NCBI GenBank assembly: GCA_947475685.1
Contig: CANJNC010000013.1
Location: 1 to 64,000, forward strand
DNA length: 64,000 bases
Direction of reading: 5' to 3'
Source of the DNA: Comamonadaceae bacterium
GTDB lineage: Bacteria; Pseudomonadota; Gammaproteobacteria; Burkholderiales; Burkholderiaceae_C
The notes under the pieces are model-generated. The model ran no database searches. It saw only the letters and a list, made by a program, of their open reading frames with translations, and had not been told where the DNA came from. Positions 62,000 through 64,000 of this stretch are shown here, one piece after another; within the stretch, counting starts at the first letter, position 1, and each line of letters starts with the position of its first letter. The position numbers and the translations under genes are program-made.

Positions 62000-62310
62000 A
62001 GAGACTTCTCCAAAAAAGTGTAGGCAAGCATTGAAATCGGGCCCCAATGAGCCATCAACTCTTGGTATTATCCATCAGCCAAGGATCTTCACAAATACCG
62101 TGGACAACTTTGTGGATAACTTTGCTTTTTATCGAAAAATGTGAGCAAACACGTGGCGTTCCACGCAACGGTTATAATTTGAGCACAAAAAATCCTTTGT
62201 AAATCAAAGACTTACAATGAATCTCCTTGATTTTTGAGGGTTTTGTCTTCAAAACGTGAATGCATACTTTAAGTCGCTTAACAGTTAACAAGATACCATT
62301 GTAAAACCGC
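62000..62310. other. Intergenic region between exbB and xseA
   Basis: About 310 bases between divergent genes. It contains a TGTGGATAA (62111-62119, the complement of the DnaA box TTATCCACA) next to a similar GTGGACAAC, and a TATAAT. No gene is supported. Confidence 0.5.
62173..62178 (+). promoter_or_regulatory. Candidate -10 element upstream of xseA
   Basis: A perfect TATAAT about 130 bases before the xseA ATG. The matching -35 is weak. It points to a transcription start for xseA near 62186. Confidence 0.35.
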
Positions 62311-63660
62311 ATGGATACTCGATCTCAGTTTGAAGACCCAAGAAACACGCCAAGAATTTGGCCAGTTGGTGAGTTATGCGTTCTCATTGCAGACGTTCTT
62401 CACGCCAAATTCAATCCCATTCAGGTCCAGGGCGAGGTTTCAAGCTTTGCACGCGCGAGCAGCGGGCATTGTTACTTCAATCTCAAGGATGAAACAGGTC
62501 AATTGCGCTGCGCCATGTTCAAACGTGCGGCCTCGCAGTTGGAGCGTCCGCTCAAAGATGGGGACTTGATCACAGCCAAAGGCAATTTAGGGGTTTACGC
62601 GGGCAGGGGTGACCTTCAACTCATTGTTGAATCCGTCCAAAGATCTGGACAAGGCAATTTGTTTGAGGAGTTCTTAAAGATCAAGGCCAAGCTCATGGCC
62701 GAGGGGCTTTTCGAGCTTGATCGAAAAAGGCCGATTGCTCTAAGGCCCAAGGGCATTGGGGTGGTCACTTCCCTGGGCGCTGCAGCTTTTCAAGACGTGT
62801 TGACGGCCTTGAGGCGTCGGGTGCCTCACATACCGGTCATCATCGCGCCGTCTTTGGTCCAAGGGCAAGAGGCGCCTAGAAGCATTGCTCAAGCGCTTAG
62901 AAGCTTGTATGTGCGAGACGATATCGATGTCATTTTGCTCGTGCGAGGTGGTGGATCGATGGAGGACCTTTGGTGCTTTAACGACGAACGACTCGCAAGA
63001 CTCGTCTGTGAAAGCCCCATGCCACTGATCAGTGGTGTTGGGCACGAGACGGACTTTACCATTGTCGACTTTTGTGCCGATCTCAGAGCTGCAACCCCCA
63101 CCGCCGCTGCCGAATTGTGCGCAACTCCCAACGAACAGCTAAGAGCAGAGACGAGTGCCTTTGCGCTCCTGATCTCTCGGCTCATGATTGCCAGACTTGA
63201 CAAGGACGCACAGCGCTTGGACGCCCTTCAGTTAAGGCTTGGGCGCCCCTCTTTGTACATGTCCAAAGAGCGCTCCAGACTCGAGCTGCTCGAGCAAAAG
63301 CTCACCCCCAGTTTGACGCGAGCGCATGATCGTGCACAAGCCAAACTCTCCATGTTGGCGCAAAGATTGGTGCCCAGTTTGAATTTGGCCCAAGAGAGAG
63401 CTCAGGTCAGCCTCAAGCGGCTTGAAGTGCGGCTCCTTGGGCTCAAGGACCATCAGCTTAAAAGCCACGACGATGCCCTTCAAAGAGCGCAATTGCGGCT
63501 GCAATTGTTGGATCCTTCATTGGTGCTTCAAAGGGGCTTTGCTTGGCTTTGTGATGAGGCAGGGGTGCCCGTCACGCGTCGCTCAGCGGTGGGTGTTGGA
63601 CAAGAGCTGAGCGCACAGCTCAGTGATGGCACTTTGCAGCTCAAGGTTTTGGGCAAGTAA
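62311..63660 (+). CDS. xseA: Exodeoxyribonuclease VII large subunit
   Basis: 449 residues. The N-terminal OB-fold (VQGEVSSFARASSGHCYFNL) leads to the catalytic domain with GVVTSLGAAAFQDVLTALRRR, DVILLVRGGGSMEDLWCFNDE and SGVGHETDFTIVDFCADLRA, then a coiled-coil of repeated L/R/A heptads (about 300-420). With XseB it degrades single-stranded DNA. The xseB gene is not in the window. Confidence 0.95.
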   Translation: MDTRSQFEDPRNTPRIWPVGELCVLIADVLHAKFNPIQVQGEVSSFARASSGHCYFNLKDETGQLRCAMFKRAASQLERPLKDGDLITAKGNLGVYAGRGDLQLIVESVQRSGQGNLFEEFLKIKAKLMAEGLFELDRKRPIALRPKGIGVVTSLGAAAFQDVLTALRRRVPHIPVIIAPSLVQGQEAPRSIAQALRSLYVRDDIDVILLVRGGGSMEDLWCFNDERLARLVCESPMPLISGVGHETDFTIVDFCADLRAATPTAAAELCATPNEQLRAETSAFALLISRLMIARLDKDAQRLDALQLRLGRPSLYMSKERSRLELLEQKLTPSLTRAHDRAQAKLSMLAQRLVPSLNLAQERAQVSLKRLEVRLLGLKDHQLKSHDDALQRAQLRLQLLDPSLVLQRGFAWLCDEAGVPVTRRSAVGVGQELSAQLSDGTLQLKVLGK

Positions 63661-63703
63661 GGGTTTAGCAGCGGGCAAGTTTTAAGCGGAACTGTTTTTC
63701 GTT

Positions 63704-63709
63704 TAAAAT
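63704..63709 (+). promoter_or_regulatory. Candidate -10 element upstream of sodB
   Basis: TAAAAT within GTTTAAAATCGC, 52 bases before the sodB ATG and after the xseA stop. The -35 region (TTTAAG) is weak. Confidence 0.3.
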
Positions 63710-63760
63710 CGCTTTTTTTTAAAATTCACTCAAATTTTTCAACACGATAAGAAGGAACTT

Positions 63761-64000
63761 ATGGAACATCAGCTGCCCGCTTTGCCCTACGCCATGGATG
63801 CTTTGGCCCCACATTACTCCAAGGAAACGCTAGAGTTTCACCATGGAAAGCACCACAACGCTTATGTGGTCAACTTGAACAATCTTCAAAAAGGCACCGA
63901 ATTTGAGAGCATGTCTCTGGAAGAGATCATTAAAAAATCAAGTGCTGGTGTCTACAACAATGCCGCTCAAATTTGGAACCACACGTTTTTTTGGCACTGC
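63761..64000 (+). CDS. sodB: Superoxide dismutase [Fe], N-terminal part (3' cut by window edge)
   Basis: The first 80 codons from ATG 63761, with GAAGGA upstream. [20 protein letters not shown] and [17 protein letters not shown] are the N-terminal domain of Fe/Mn superoxide dismutase; the histidines of HHGKHH include the first metal ligand, and [10 protein letters not shown] carries the next. It converts superoxide to peroxide and oxygen. The C-terminal metal ligands lie outside the window. The order xseA-sodB is common in Burkholderiales. Confidence 0.95.
   Translation, partial: MEHQLPALPYAMDALAPHYSKETLEFHHGKHHNAYVVNLNNLQKGTEFESMSLEEIIKKSSAGVYNNAAQIWNHTFFWHC

Noticed and set aside
62000-62310. 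Chromosomal replication origin
   Set aside because: Only one exact DnaA box, and no dnaA, dnaN, gidA or parA genes nearby.
63660-63720. Intrinsic terminator after xseA (TTTTAAGCG...CGTTTAAAA then T-run)
   Set aside because: The stem is almost all A-T with a wobble pair; it overlaps the likely sodB promoter, so I do not call it.

Overview
The window comes from a betaproteobacterium of the order Burkholderiales, probably near Comamonadaceae but with a modest GC content (about half by eye). Three things point there: the large number of Bug-type (TctC) periplasmic binding proteins; the housekeeping block adk-kdsB-Trm112-lpxK-exbD-exbB / xseA-sodB; and a LexA gene with CTGT-N8-ACAG boxes. I saw no transposase, integrase, tRNA, rRNA or CRISPR array.

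Layout. 1-164: the 3' end of a polyhydroxyalkanoate depolymerase gene. 517-18685 (+): a catabolic run of UbiD decarboxylase, a DHPON-hydrolase-like alpha/beta hydrolase, a three-subunit molybdenum hydroxylase, a double-domain nitrilase, a two-subunit CoA transferase and a three-gene biotin carboxylase, interleaved with five Bug receptors. 18824-31243 (-): a cytochrome c'-like lipoprotein, an MFS exporter, a second UbiD, an orphan iron-type binding protein, a Bug, CoxG, an enoyl-CoA hydratase, an alpha/beta hydrolase and a second molybdenum hydroxylase. A LysR regulator is divergent from this run and leads into a third UbiD, a UbiX flavin prenyltransferase, another Bug and a DUF4936 protein (31630-36424). 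36475-39546: two paralogous secreted six-cysteine proteins of unknown function and an FG-GAP lipoprotein. 39599-43872 (-): GST, APH-like kinase, enoyl-CoA hydratase and 3-hydroxyacyl-CoA dehydrogenase, a CoA-thioester oxidation set. 44393-51338 (-): a visibly more AT-rich block with three Bug genes, two amidohydrolases, an FAH-family enzyme and a phenylacetate-CoA-ligase-like protein, flanked on both sides by decayed Bug gene remnants. 51869-55396 (-): aldehyde dehydrogenase, ketopantoate-reductase-like protein and D-2-hydroxyacid dehydrogenase. 55623-64000: the housekeeping block (lexA, asparaginase, adk, kdsB, Trm112-like, lpxK, exbD, exbB, xseA, sodB).

How it may work together. Bug receptors would catch carboxylated small molecules. 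prFMN-dependent UbiD enzymes (cofactor from UbiX) would add or remove ring carboxyl groups. Mo hydroxylases would hydroxylate the ring with water, hydrolases and amidases would open it and release nitrogen, and CoA transferase/ligase plus beta-oxidation enzymes would finish the acids. The 1.5-17.5 kb island has the combination expected for breakdown of an N-heteroaromatic acid, but the substrate cannot be read from sequence. There are ten intact Bug genes, yet no TctA/TctB membrane components, and there are three UbiD genes for one UbiX.
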